Position numbers and translations under genes: made by a program. DNA of 64,000 bases from the NCBI GenBank assembly GCA_020637335.1, contig JACJWC010000002.1:124001-188000 (forward strand), written 5' to 3'. This DNA comes from Acidobacteriota bacterium. Lineage in GTDB: Bacteria; Acidobacteriota; Holophagae; Acanthopleuribacterales; Acanthopleuribacteraceae. Of the stretch, positions 26,609 to 35,930 are shown piece by piece. Each line of letters begins with the position of its first letter. Position 1 is the first letter of the stretch. The notes under the pieces were generated by a model. The model did no database searches and had not been told where the DNA came from. It worked only from the letters and a program-made list of their open reading frames with translations.

Positions 26609-29449
26609 TTAGAGATGAATAAGCCTGCGTCTGCGCTGCCAGATGCCCGCAGCTAGGAGGAGGGCGGCGAAGGCCAAAATGCCCCACTGTCCTAGCGTTG
26701 GCACGGTATGGTAGATCGCTGTGGTCAGGATGGTGAAGGTGCCACTCACGGTGGTGACGTAGTAGCAATCTGGTTCGGCAACCACGCCTGTTTGGATCTG
26801 GCCGTTGGCATCCAAGGTAAAGGTGCCTAAAAGAACCCAATCCATGGGGTCGGTTGAACCGTTGGTTTTGTAGAGATCAAACGTACAATCGGGCGATCCG
26901 AAGGCCTGGATGCCTTGACCGATGGCCAGGTTCAAGGTCATCGGTGCACAGAAATCCACGTTGAATACGGTAACGGAGACCGAAGCGGTTTGACCGGCAT
27001 AATCGCCGCCAGTGGCAGGGCCCAGATTGATCGAAACCATCTCATCCCCGTCAATGATGCCATCGGCAACAGGCGTCACCATGACCGTCTGCGGCACATT
27101 CCAGTTGGCTGCTGTGAAGGTCAGCATGCTGGGTGATACAGTTGCTTCCGTGGTATCGCTACTCACCACCGGGATCATGACATCCGCCGTCGGTTCGGAT
27201 TCCAGGCTGACATTAAAACCCTGGGCCGGATCGCCTTCATTCATCATGAGCGTGTTGGGGCTGACGCTGATCCCGATTGTTTTTATATCGTCCTGGTTGG
27301 TGACCGTGACGTCCGCAACGGCGGCATCGGTGATCGCATCGTAAATCGGATCGCTGCTGGTCACGTTCCCACTGGCCACGGTGAAGAGGACATTGCCGTC
27401 CGCCACAGCATCATCCTGGCCTTGAACTTCAACCGTCTGAGGCGTGTTCCAGTTGGCATTGGTGAAGGTAACCGTGTGGGTCGTTGCATAAGGACCCCCC
27501 ATCGGGCCAACCAGACCTTCGGTAGTGTCCTGTGATGTGAAATCGACAGAAACATTTGCTATGGGTTGTGAATCTAAGACAACGGTGAACGTGTCTGTCC
27601 CACCGCCCTCTGTGGTTATGAGGCCTGAAGTTGGATTAACCGTAACCCCAGCTACATCCCCTTGGTCGTTATTTACGCCATCAACCGAACTTACCGAAAT
27701 GCCATCCCAATAGGGATCCATTGAACTAATCGGGGTACTGATGATGCGGTAGGCGATGTTGCCGTCCTGGATGGCGTCATCTAGACCGGTAACCGTTACC
27801 ATCTGGGGCAAGTTCCAATTACCATTGGTGAACGTTAAGGTTGTTGGCAATACGGATGCTTCCGATGGATCATTGCTCGATAAGGTGAAACTAACGTCCA
27901 TGACAGGTTGGGCTGCCAAAACGTAGGAAATCGTTGCAGTAGTTCCCGTTTCACTGGTTATGATGGGGAATCCACTTGGCGTGACGTCTACCGCAGCAAA
28001 ATTGCTGTCTGTAACCGTCCCGGAAATGTCGTAGGGGTTCACGCCGTTATAGGCCGCATCTACAGAGGAAGAAGCATCCGTCGTAATCGAAAATGGTTGT
28101 GTCCCCTCGACCAGGTTATCCGAAACGCCCGTAATGGTTACCGTTGAGGAATAGCCATTGCCCGCTGTTAAGGTCACGGATGGAACAGAAAGCGATACTT
28201 GTGTTGGCGAATTGTTGGTCAAGCCAACGGTTACGTCAGCAGCGGGCGTGACATCCGATCCGGCCTCGATGGTAACCACCTGGGTAACAGAACCATCCTC
28301 AGAGACCGTAATCCCCGAGTTGGGATCCACAATAATCGTGGCAATGCCGTCTATGTTGGCATTGGTGACTCCTACGCTCATCGCCATGACACCGGGATAA
28401 CAACCCATCGGATCGTCTGAGGCAACGTTGTTGTCAATAAAATACATAACATCGCCATCGTTACCGTCGCCTGATGCACCGGGTGTGATAGTGACAAACT
28501 GCGGCACATCCCAATTGGCTGTGGTGAACATGACTGCACCCGATATGGTGCCCTCGGTTGTGTCATTGGAAATCGGCGATACCGTGACCGTTTCGCCTGC
28601 TGAAGGGGGCGAGTTCAGCACCAGCCAATAACCATTGGTGCTGCCATTTTCAACGGTGTAGAGGGTCGTCGGCGAAACACTGACAGATGGAGCCAAAACG
28701 TTACCTTCTATTACGAATGCAAAGTCCCGATCGGCTGGCGGACTGGGGTCTGGGTTGCGTGTCATTTGACAACTGGTAACCCGTGCACCCCAGGAACCCA
28801 CACAGGTTGACGTTCCCGTAACTGGGCTCAGAACTACTGCCGCAGATTGGAACCAGGCGCTTTCATCGCCGTTGGTCGTTCCAGAGTTTGGGGTCAATGC
28901 GCTTTCTGTCCAGTTCCACTGGCCGACGGCAAACAAGGACATATTGGCTTGAACGACCAGCCAATAATCGCCTTCGGGTAGCACTAAACCGTTCGGAAGG
29001 ACTATTTCGAAATCGCCACCATTGACCAAATCCAATTCGGTGTAAGACAGTTGCTCGGCTGCGTAGATCGCGATACCTGCTAAATTGGTGCTCGTTGGCA
29101 GGCTGCCCGATTTGGCAAGAATATAAACGTTTACGCTATCTGCCGGGCCGCTGTAACCACTCATTTGAGGATCCGAATAGGATCCGTAAACGCGGATGCG
29201 TTCAATTTTCCAGCCACAATCAGCAATCGTAAAGTCATCGGCACCGGCGGTGTGAAAACCGCCCAAAGATGCATCTGAAAACCGGGTAGAAACCACAGCA
29301 AAAGCGGGCGAATCGATGCCGCCACTTGTGTCAAACAGAACACTGCCCCCCGCCACCGAGCGGGAATTCGGTTTATTGATATCCAATGAACCGGCAGAAA
29401 CCAAAAAATGGTCGTCTTGGAATAGGAGGAGGTAGAAAAATATCAGCAT
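26609..29449 (-). CDS. IPTL-CTERM surface protein with 'FTxxNWxxPQ' beta-repeats (paralogue 1)
   Basis: 946 residues. A very short signal peptide is followed by an N-terminal beta-rich domain of about 240 residues ('FDTSGGIDSPAF', 'GDYWLVVQAN', 'NWTESALTPNSGTTNGDES'). Five Calx-beta/cadherin-like modules follow, with the recurring signature 'TTEG...FT.ANWNVPQTVTV' and acidic 'DDAVADGN' turns, then a small domain with two Cys and the C-terminal 'VPTLGQWGILAFAALLLAAG' helix with a basic 'QRRRRL' tail, a clear IPTL-CTERM sorting signal. The start has AAAGG upstream. Probably anchored at or processed through the outer surface; partner or ligand unknown. Confidence 0.85.
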   Translation of the reverse strand: MLIFFYLLLFQDDHFLVSAGSLDINKPNSRSVAGGSVLFDTSGGIDSPAFAVVSTRFSDASLGGFHTAGADDFTIADCGWKIERIRVYGSYSDPQMSGYSGPADSVNVYILAKSGSLPTSTNLAGIAIYAAEQLSYTELDLVNGGDFEIVLPNGLVLPEGDYWLVVQANMSLFAVGQWNWTESALTPNSGTTNGDESAWFQSAAVVLSPVTGTSTCVGSWGARVTSCQMTRNPDPSPPADRDFAFVIEGNVLAPSVSVSPTTLYTVENGSTNGYWLVLNSPPSAGETVTVSPISNDTTEGTISGAVMFTTANWDVPQFVTITPGASGDGNDGDVMYFIDNNVASDDPMGCYPGVMAMSVGVTNANIDGIATIIVDPNSGITVSEDGSVTQVVTIEAGSDVTPAADVTVGLTNNSPTQVSLSVPSVTLTAGNGYSSTVTITGVSDNLVEGTQPFSITTDASSSVDAAYNGVNPYDISGTVTDSNFAAVDVTPSGFPIITSETGTTATISYVLAAQPVMDVSFTLSSNDPSEASVLPTTLTFTNGNWNLPQMVTVTGLDDAIQDGNIAYRIISTPISSMDPYWDGISVSSVDGVNNDQGDVAGVTVNPTSGLITTEGGGTDTFTVVLDSQPIANVSVDFTSQDTTEGLVGPMGGPYATTHTVTFTNANWNTPQTVEVQGQDDAVADGNVLFTVASGNVTSSDPIYDAITDAAVADVTVTNQDDIKTIGISVSPNTLMMNEGDPAQGFNVSLESEPTADVMIPVVSSDTTEATVSPSMLTFTAANWNVPQTVMVTPVADGIIDGDEMVSINLGPATGGDYAGQTASVSVTVFNVDFCAPMTLNLAIGQGIQAFGSPDCTFDLYKTNGSTDPMDWVLLGTFTLDANGQIQTGVVAEPDCYYVTTVSGTFTILTTAIYHTVPTLGQWGILAFAALLLAAGIWQRRRRLIHL

Positions 29450-29654
29450 ATGTGCCTTTCATCTTGTGAATTTGGAAGACTATTTTTCCTCAATCGGCAT
29501 TTGCCAGACCGAACTGAAGAGAAAAGTGAGGCAGCCGTGGAAAGGCTTCCTCGGTGGGCTTTAAGGGGGGATCTCATTTAAGCATGGCCTTGGTTTTTTC
29601 ACTAGCCCATTGATCACCCTTGACCTTCAACTTAGCGAAAGTCCCCAAAAAGAA

Positions 29655-29676
29655 AGGGCCCTGGAAGAGGGCCCTC
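29655..29676 (-). terminator. Terminator of the second IPTL-CTERM paralogue
   Basis: AGGGCCCT arms around GGAAG, followed on the minus strand by TTCTTTTTGG. It is a duplicate of the terminator at 26582-26602 and was copied along with the gene. Confidence 0.82.
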
Positions 29677-29681
29677 GATGG

Positions 29682-32525
29682 TTAGAGATTATGAATAAGC
29701 CTGCGTCTGCGCTGCCAGATGCCCGCAGCCAGGAGTAGGGCGGCGAAGGCCAAAATGCCCCATTGACCGAGGGTTGGCACGGTATGGTAGACCGCTGTGG
29801 TTAAGATGGTGAAGGTACCACTAACGGTGGTGACGTAGTAGCAATCCGGTTCGCCAACCACGCCAGTTTGGACCTGGCCGTTGGCATCCAAGGTAAAGGT
29901 GCCTAAAAGGACCCAATCCATGGGATCGGTTGAGCCGTTGGTTTTGTAGAGATCAAAGGTGCAATCGGGTGATCCGAAGGCCTGGATGCCTTGGCCGATG
30001 GCCAGGTTCAAGGTCATCGGTGCACAGAAATCCACGTTGAATACGGTTACGGAGACCGAAGCGGTTTGACCGGCATAATCGCCGCCAGTGGCAGGGCCCA
30101 GATTGATCGAAACCATCTCATCCCCGTCAATGATGCCATCGGCAACAGGCGTCACCATGGCGGTCTGCGGCACATTCCAGTTGGCTGCTGTGAAGGTCAG
30201 CATGCTGGGTGATACAGTTGCTTCCGTGGTATCGCTGCTCGCCACCGGGATCATGACATCCGCCGTTGGTTCGGTTTCCAGGCTGACATTAAAGCCCTGG
30301 GCTGGATCGCCTTCGTTGAGCAAAAGGGTGTTGGGGCTGACGTTGATCCCGATCGTTTTAACATCGTCCTGGTTGGTAACCGTGACGTCCGCAACGGCGG
30401 CATCGGTGATCGCATCGTAGATCGGATCGCTGCTGGTCACGTTCCCACTGGCCACGGTGAAGAGGATATCGCCATCGGCCACAGCATCATCCTGGCCTTG
30501 AACTTCAACCGTCTGAGGCATGTTCCAATTGGCCATTGAAAACGTAACGGTGTGGGTATTGCCATAAGGACCGCCGACAGGACCTACCAAACCCTCAGTC
30601 GTATCTTGCGAAGTGAAATCGACTGATACATTGGCGGTCGGTTGGGAGGTCAGCACCACCGTAAATGTGGCGGTACCCCCGCCTTCATTCGTCATAAGCC
30701 CGGCAGTGGGGTTGACGGTGAATCCGGCAGTATCGGCATCATCCGCATTTTGGCCAGCGACACTGGCCACCGAAACCCCATTCCAATTACCGTCCGCGGA
30801 ACTGGTTAGTGTGCTGATAATGGTGTAATTGATCGTTCCATCCTGAATGAAATCATTTTGACCCGTAACGGTCACGATTTGGGGAGTGTCCCAATTGGCA
30901 TTGGTAAAAGTTAATGTGGTCGGCAACACCAACGCCTCTGAAGGATCAGAACTGGATAAAGTAAAGGAGACATCCGCACTGGGCTCTCCGTCGAGTACAT
31001 AGGTGATCGATGAAGTGGTGCCCAACTCGTTGGTCATTAATGGTGTTGTAAACGGGGTAACCGTAACGCCCGCCACATTGTTGTCGAGCACGGTTCCCGA
31101 AATATCCTGAGGATCCACACCGTTATACGCAACATCGGCTGAAGATGCAGCCTCCGTCGTGATGTAAAAGGGTTGTGTTCCTTCAATCACAAAATCGGCA
31201 ACACCTGTAATCGTAACGGTTGATGAATAACCATTTCCTGCCGTCAGGGTCACCGATGGGACGGACAACGAAACTTCGCTGGGAGAATTATTGGTCAATC
31301 CAATGGTCACATCGGCAGAAGGTGTCACATCTGGACCTGCCTCAATGGTAACGACTTGGGTTATTGTCCCATCCTCGGTTACCTGGATACCGGAACTGGG
31401 GTCCACCACGATGGTGGCAATTCCCTCAATATTGTCATTGGTACAGTCCACATTACTGGCCATGATCCCCGCGTAGCAGCCACCCATGGTGTCGGAGGTG
31501 ACAGTGTTGGTGATGGTGTACATGACGTCGCCATCGTTACCATCCCCGGATGCTCCGGGTGTAATCGTGATGTTTTGAGGAACGTCCCAGTTGGCGGTTG
31601 TGAAATTAACCGAACTTGGCGCGACGGTACCTTCAGTTGTGTCGCTTGAGGTTACATTGATTGTCACCGTCTCACCGGTTAAAGGCGGTGAGGTTAAGAC
31701 GATTGAATATTGGGCGGTCGCGCCATCCTCAACGGTATTCAACGTGGTTGGTGAAACCGTTACACCTGGTGGCAGAATGCTGCCTTCGATTTGAAAGGCG
31801 AAATCTCGGTCTGTGGGCGGATTGGTGTCTGGGTTACGCGTCATCTGACAGCCAGTGACGCGAGCATTCCAGGATCCAACGCATTCGGCCATGCCGGATA
31901 AGGGACTGGCTACTCCTGCTGCAGATTGGAACCACGCGCTTTCATCACCATTCGTTGTACCGGAATTCGGGGTTAAGGAGCTTTCCGTCCAATTCCACTG
32001 GCCTACAGCAAACAATTCGATATTGGCTTGAACGACCAACCAATAGTCGCCTTGACCCAACACTACGCCACCCGGTAATTCGATTTCAAAATCGCCCCCG
32101 TTTATTAGATCCAATTCGGTATAGGCAAGGTTGGTGCCTGCCCAGATGGCCGTGCCGTTTAGGTCGGTGCTGGTAGGAACGCTGCCTGTTTTCGCCAAAA
32201 TGAACACATTGACCGAACTCGCTGGGCCACTGTTCCCTGTCATGACCGGATCAGAGTAGTTTCCATAGGCCCGGACTCGGTTAATAAGCCAACCGCAGTC
32301 GGGAACCGTAAAGTCATCAGCCCCTGCCGTGTGGAAGCCGCCCAAAACGGCATCGGAGAATTGACTGGAAACAACCGCAAAAGCAGGCGGATCTATACCA
32401 CCTGAGGTGTCAAATAGCGCGGCACCGGCCCGGTTTTGGGGTGATGTTTTGCCCGAATCCAGCGCGCCGGCTGAAACCTGATAGGTAGAGTTTTGAAACA
32501 TGAGGTGACAGAGTAAAAGCAGCAT
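29682..32525 (-). CDS. IPTL-CTERM surface protein with 'FTxxNWxxPQ' beta-repeats (paralogue 2)
   Basis: 947 residues with the same architecture as the neighbour at 26609-29449: signal peptide, N-terminal beta domain, five Calx-beta-like modules, Cys-pair domain and IPTL-CTERM tail. The two are a tandem duplication. N-terminal and central parts have diverged at protein level, whereas the last 250 or so codons are almost identical at DNA level. The start has a GAAAGG site about 6 nt upstream. Each gene has its own terminator, so they are separate transcription units or at least separately ended. Confidence 0.85.
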   Translation of the reverse strand: MLLLLCHLMFQNSTYQVSAGALDSGKTSPQNRAGAALFDTSGGIDPPAFAVVSSQFSDAVLGGFHTAGADDFTVPDCGWLINRVRAYGNYSDPVMTGNSGPASSVNVFILAKTGSVPTSTDLNGTAIWAGTNLAYTELDLINGGDFEIELPGGVVLGQGDYWLVVQANIELFAVGQWNWTESSLTPNSGTTNGDESAWFQSAAGVASPLSGMAECVGSWNARVTGCQMTRNPDTNPPTDRDFAFQIEGSILPPGVTVSPTTLNTVEDGATAQYSIVLTSPPLTGETVTINVTSSDTTEGTVAPSSVNFTTANWDVPQNITITPGASGDGNDGDVMYTITNTVTSDTMGGCYAGIMASNVDCTNDNIEGIATIVVDPSSGIQVTEDGTITQVVTIEAGPDVTPSADVTIGLTNNSPSEVSLSVPSVTLTAGNGYSSTVTITGVADFVIEGTQPFYITTEAASSADVAYNGVDPQDISGTVLDNNVAGVTVTPFTTPLMTNELGTTSSITYVLDGEPSADVSFTLSSSDPSEALVLPTTLTFTNANWDTPQIVTVTGQNDFIQDGTINYTIISTLTSSADGNWNGVSVASVAGQNADDADTAGFTVNPTAGLMTNEGGGTATFTVVLTSQPTANVSVDFTSQDTTEGLVGPVGGPYGNTHTVTFSMANWNMPQTVEVQGQDDAVADGDILFTVASGNVTSSDPIYDAITDAAVADVTVTNQDDVKTIGINVSPNTLLLNEGDPAQGFNVSLETEPTADVMIPVASSDTTEATVSPSMLTFTAANWNVPQTAMVTPVADGIIDGDEMVSINLGPATGGDYAGQTASVSVTVFNVDFCAPMTLNLAIGQGIQAFGSPDCTFDLYKTNGSTDPMDWVLLGTFTLDANGQVQTGVVGEPDCYYVTTVSGTFTILTTAVYHTVPTLGQWGILAFAALLLAAGIWQRRRRLIHNL

Positions 32526-32827
32526 ATTAGCCTTTCACAAAAAAAATTTTGGCACTAAGGCCTTCTTATCGGCTGGGCACGCGGGCAACTGAAGAAAAAA
32601 AATAACAAGGGGAAAAGTCCAATATTTTGAGCGAGTTAAGCGCAAATGGGCGAACATTGGCCAAATTCCTGTTTTGTGCACAAAGCCAAGTGCAGTTGCC
32701 ATGAGCTGGACCAGGTCGACATAAATGCCTGCGTAAAAAATGATGAGGATTCGTAATTATTTTGAGGTGCTCATGATTGGCTAACAGGGATGAATTATCA
32801 TTCAGCTCCTACGAACGGGAGGTTCTT

Positions 32828-33193
32828 ATGTGGATCTTAATGACTCTTTTGGTTTTCGGCAGCAAGGACTGGGAAAAAGTTGCTGAAAGCAAATTAGATT
32901 TTTCTTCTAACAGCCAAGAAGTTGAAATGCTTGAGCAAGAAGTAACCGTTAATCAAATTCGGCTGCGCCTGGTCTCGGGCATGATTAGTGGCGATTGGGT
33001 GGTGGTCAATACGCCTGACGGTCGGTTTTTTAACCTGGAAGTCAACTCACCTTTGCGTCAAGGCCAGCTTTCGCCAATTTTGTCCCTGCCGGAACCGACT
33101 CAGGTTTCATCCTTGGTCTTTTTCTATAAGCCTATGAACCGGCGCGCCATGAACATGCCGACCAAAATTGAGGTTTTTGCCACCCGCGAGTAG
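32828..33193 (+). CDS. Small secreted hypothetical protein
   Basis: 121 residues with a short signal-like N-terminus (MWILMTLLVFGS) followed by a compact, mostly beta domain ('QIRLRLVSGMISGDWVVVNTP'). The ATG at 32828 is chosen because GGGAGG lies 5 nt upstream; the frame is open for 17 more codons before it. No family recognised. The 32526-32827 gap before it contains A/T-rich sequence and no other feature I can support. Confidence 0.65.
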   Translation: MWILMTLLVFGSKDWEKVAESKLDFSSNSQEVEMLEQEVTVNQIRLRLVSGMISGDWVVVNTPDGRFFNLEVNSPLRQGQLSPILSLPEPTQVSSLVFFYKPMNRRAMNMPTKIEVFATRE

Positions 33194-33346
33194 GTTAAAG
33201 TTTCATTCAGCCATAATTCGGTCCCAAATCACGCCGCGTGGGTGATGATCCGCACCGAATCGAACAGGAACCTTTTTTTGTGGCCCCCAATTTAACGGGC
33301 GAGACGCGTTGCTGGGTGTAGCGATGAAAACACCAAGGAGCGCAAC

Positions 33347-35332
33347 ATGAAAAACTTACTTTTGATCTTAACCGTCTGTTTGGGCTGGACCCTGAGCTTT
33401 GCCCAACACACCCTTGAGCCAGAAATTGATCTGGCCCAATTTCCACAACAAGCTTTTTCCCTTTCGGTAGATGAGCAATCGGCCCTGTTCGACTTTCTGG
33501 AAAACATAGACGATCCCAACCAACTTAACCTGGTCCTCAGTGAAATCATGGAAAACGGGGCTGCCTCTCTCGGGCAAGTGACCGAATCGGGCGACATGAT
33601 GGCCTGGCTGCAATACGCCGATACCCGGGAACAGAGCCCCGTCGATGAATCTGCCTTTGCCGAGTATGAACAGTTGATGGAGGACCTACGTCAGGACCCG
33701 ATTAAACGCACGGCCGCGTTGTTGTTCGCAGAGCGGTTTTTTGCCCATCAAGTCCGCGAGGAAGACCCGTTTTCGGATTGGTCTGAACGGGAGAAATTAG
33801 AGTTCCTGTTACCTTTTGTAGAAGATCCAATCGAACGCGAACGAATGGAGTACCAAATCGCCGGTTTGCCCTGGCCAGGCGTTGCTTTTGAAACCGAACC
33901 GGATGATTTGTTCACCGAAGAAATCGAAAACAACCTGGCCCAAAGCAATGCCGATAGCACGTTTCATGGCGATATGGCTCAGGCCGAATCTGCGGGGGTG
34001 GCAAGTAAAAACCGCCTGACCGGCGCTAGCTGTGGGGATACACGTCCCTTTTGGGGACCGAGTACCCTGCAAACCTCCGACTTTATGGCCGGTTCGGTTA
34101 CGGCTGCAGTCATTTACATCAATCGGCCCGGTGGCGTTTGGGGTCCCTGGGAAAAGGACCGCATGCGTCGGGTCATGAATTACGGCCATAACCGCTGGAT
34201 CCAAGCGGCGAAAAGCCAAGGCGCCAGCCTTTCTTTTAAGGTGGTTGAATACGATGCCAGTTTTATGGACAACAGTCGTGGCCCCGTTGCATGGACAGAA
34301 AATGAAATCACGTATGGCTCCTTTATTAAGGCTGGATTGATGCCGCAAAAGAACTGGCGCCAGATGGATTGGGTCAATCGCAAGTGGGATGACCGTTATC
34401 GCGATATCCGCGAAGTGGCTGATTCCATTCGCAAAGCCAATGGAACGGATTGGGCCTACATCATCTTTGCCGTTGATCGCGGTTGGGAAGCTGGCCCCAC
34501 TTTTGCCAACGGATTCGGTTGTTTCGCCTATATCAATGGATCCGCCATGTTCATCAACTCCTCAGCTTGGGAATTCACCATGGCCAATCATTATTCCTTC
34601 ACGCACGAGCTCGGTCATGTTTTTGGTGCCCTGGACCATTATTTAAACGATCTGCCCTGCAACACTAAAAGCGGTTATATCGGTTACCCGACCAATATCC
34701 AGGAGAATGGCAACAATAAGCCGGGCTGCATTGGCGATCAGGTCGATGTCATGGACCGTTTCTCGCGCCAGTTTTGGAATGGTCTGTGGTTTGGCGTAGC
34801 CATGCCAACCACGGAAGCGACATTGCAACAAGTCGGATTACGCGGTATGGATGATGCGCCGCGCATCGACGCCCAGGTGAAAGGTGCTTATGAGATCCCG
34901 GTTGCCAGTTTGGGCACTTCGCTTTTCCTCTACGACATCCGTTACGAAGTGGAAATTGGCGCGAACCCCCGCTACAACACCTCGGGGAACGAACCTTCTC
35001 TGCCCAGTTTGAAAAACTACTTAAGTCCAGGCAACCTGTTGTTCCTGGACCACAAACAACCCTGGAAACGCTATGCGGCCTACCAGAACTGGGAACCGAT
35101 CGCGCTCAAAGCCGGCAATCAAACCCAAATCCAATGTGGACACCTGCTCTTTGCCCACTGGGGTGCGCCATTGTCCAGTATGACCATCCGCGCGCTGAGT
35201 CAGAACCGGGTTTTGCGCACCCGCAGCAACACCAACATGACCTGCATTAGCATCGAACCGGTTGGTGGCCAGCCGATCACAACCACCCATTTCACCCTAA
35301 AACAAGGCAACGGTTCCACCTGCTGGTACTGA
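33347..35332 (+). CDS. Secreted metalloprotease-like protein with HExxHxxGxxD motif
   Basis: 661 residues with a signal peptide (MKNLLLILTVCLGWTLSFAQ) and an acidic helical N-terminal region (about 25-200). The catalytic-like domain contains 'FTHELGHVFGALDH': His420, Glu421, His424, then Gly427 and Asp430 in the third-ligand position, followed by His431. A Met in 'DVMDRF' downstream may be the Met-turn. HExxHxxGxxD is the ligand pattern of snapalysin-type metzincins, whereas the other protease in this window has HExxHxxGxxH. AAGGAG lies 6 nt before the ATG. Likely an extracellular protease with a long propeptide; substrate unknown. Confidence 0.78.
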   Translation: MKNLLLILTVCLGWTLSFAQHTLEPEIDLAQFPQQAFSLSVDEQSALFDFLENIDDPNQLNLVLSEIMENGAASLGQVTESGDMMAWLQYADTREQSPVDESAFAEYEQLMEDLRQDPIKRTAALLFAERFFAHQVREEDPFSDWSEREKLEFLLPFVEDPIERERMEYQIAGLPWPGVAFETEPDDLFTEEIENNLAQSNADSTFHGDMAQAESAGVASKNRLTGASCGDTRPFWGPSTLQTSDFMAGSVTAAVIYINRPGGVWGPWEKDRMRRVMNYGHNRWIQAAKSQGASLSFKVVEYDASFMDNSRGPVAWTENEITYGSFIKAGLMPQKNWRQMDWVNRKWDDRYRDIREVADSIRKANGTDWAYIIFAVDRGWEAGPTFANGFGCFAYINGSAMFINSSAWEFTMANHYSFTHELGHVFGALDHYLNDLPCNTKSGYIGYPTNIQENGNNKPGCIGDQVDVMDRFSRQFWNGLWFGVAMPTTEATLQQVGLRGMDDAPRIDAQVKGAYEIPVASLGTSLFLYDIRYEVEIGANPRYNTSGNEPSLPSLKNYLSPGNLLFLDHKQPWKRYAAYQNWEPIALKAGNQTQIQCGHLLFAHWGAPLSSMTIRALSQNRVLRTRSNTNMTCISIEPVGGQPITTTHFTLKQGNGSTCWY

Positions 35333-35355
35333 CCCAAAACCCATTCCAAAGCCAA

Positions 35356-35383
35356 AAAAGCGCCCAAACCGGGCGCTTTTTTC
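35356..35383 (+). terminator. Rho-independent terminator after the second metalloprotease
   Basis: A 10-bp stem AAAAGCGCCC / GGGCGCTTTT with a 5-nt loop and continued T-run, about 25 nt past the stop. The same AAAAGCGCCC stem recurs at 63868-63893. Confidence 0.9.
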
Positions 35384-35557
35384 TTGCTTATTAGAAGGTT
35401 TGTTTACCGCATGAGGAAAATTGGATGGCTTCGGTTTTAATGGTGATAAGACTGCAGGTCTCAATCATTTTTGCTTCTGAAATTGATCTATCCCCAGCGC
35501 TAAAGTTTTTTGGATCGGGGTCGTTGTAATTCTTGTTGGGGTCACGTGCCAGGGGGT

Positions 35558-35612
35558 GGGACAGGAACCGGGTCGCCCCTTTTTCTTTTGTCTGTAGTCC
35601 GGTTCCTGTCCC
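35558..35612. repeat. 14-bp perfect inverted repeat in a gene-free stretch
   Basis: GGGACAGGAACCGG (35558-35571) and its exact complement (35599-35612) flank a 27-nt T-rich loop. It lies in the 35384-35930 gap, which otherwise holds no supported gene. The arm resembles the hairpin module at the start of the mosaic repeats near 57045 and 59476, so it may be a relic of the same family. Confidence 0.7.
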
Positions 35613-35930
35613 AAATAGCGGTGCACTGCGGATTTTCATTTGAAAAACTCAGATACGCGGATGAGCGTGCACCCCTGGTTGGACAAGGCTGAATGGGTAT
35701 GCATCTCCCTGCGAGGCTTCAGGAAATACCTTTGGGCCTTTTTCGGGGTTCTTCACCGCTATTGATTTGGCTGACAAAAGAGTGACCGGATTGGGTGCAG
35801 CTCTTGGGTCAGCGTCTTAAATTCTTGCCCTGGTTCCGAAAAATAAAACCTCCAGAATACGCTCTGACCGAGTGGCCCTTTTCTCCCAAAAATGACGCGT
35901 TTCTTTTTAGAACGGCTTTTGGAGGCGGTT

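Noticed and set aside
26751..32176. Plus-strand open frames within the IPTL-CTERM genes
   Set aside because: They are antisense shadows that duplicate because the genes are paralogous; the minus-strand frames have signal peptides, repeats and terminators.
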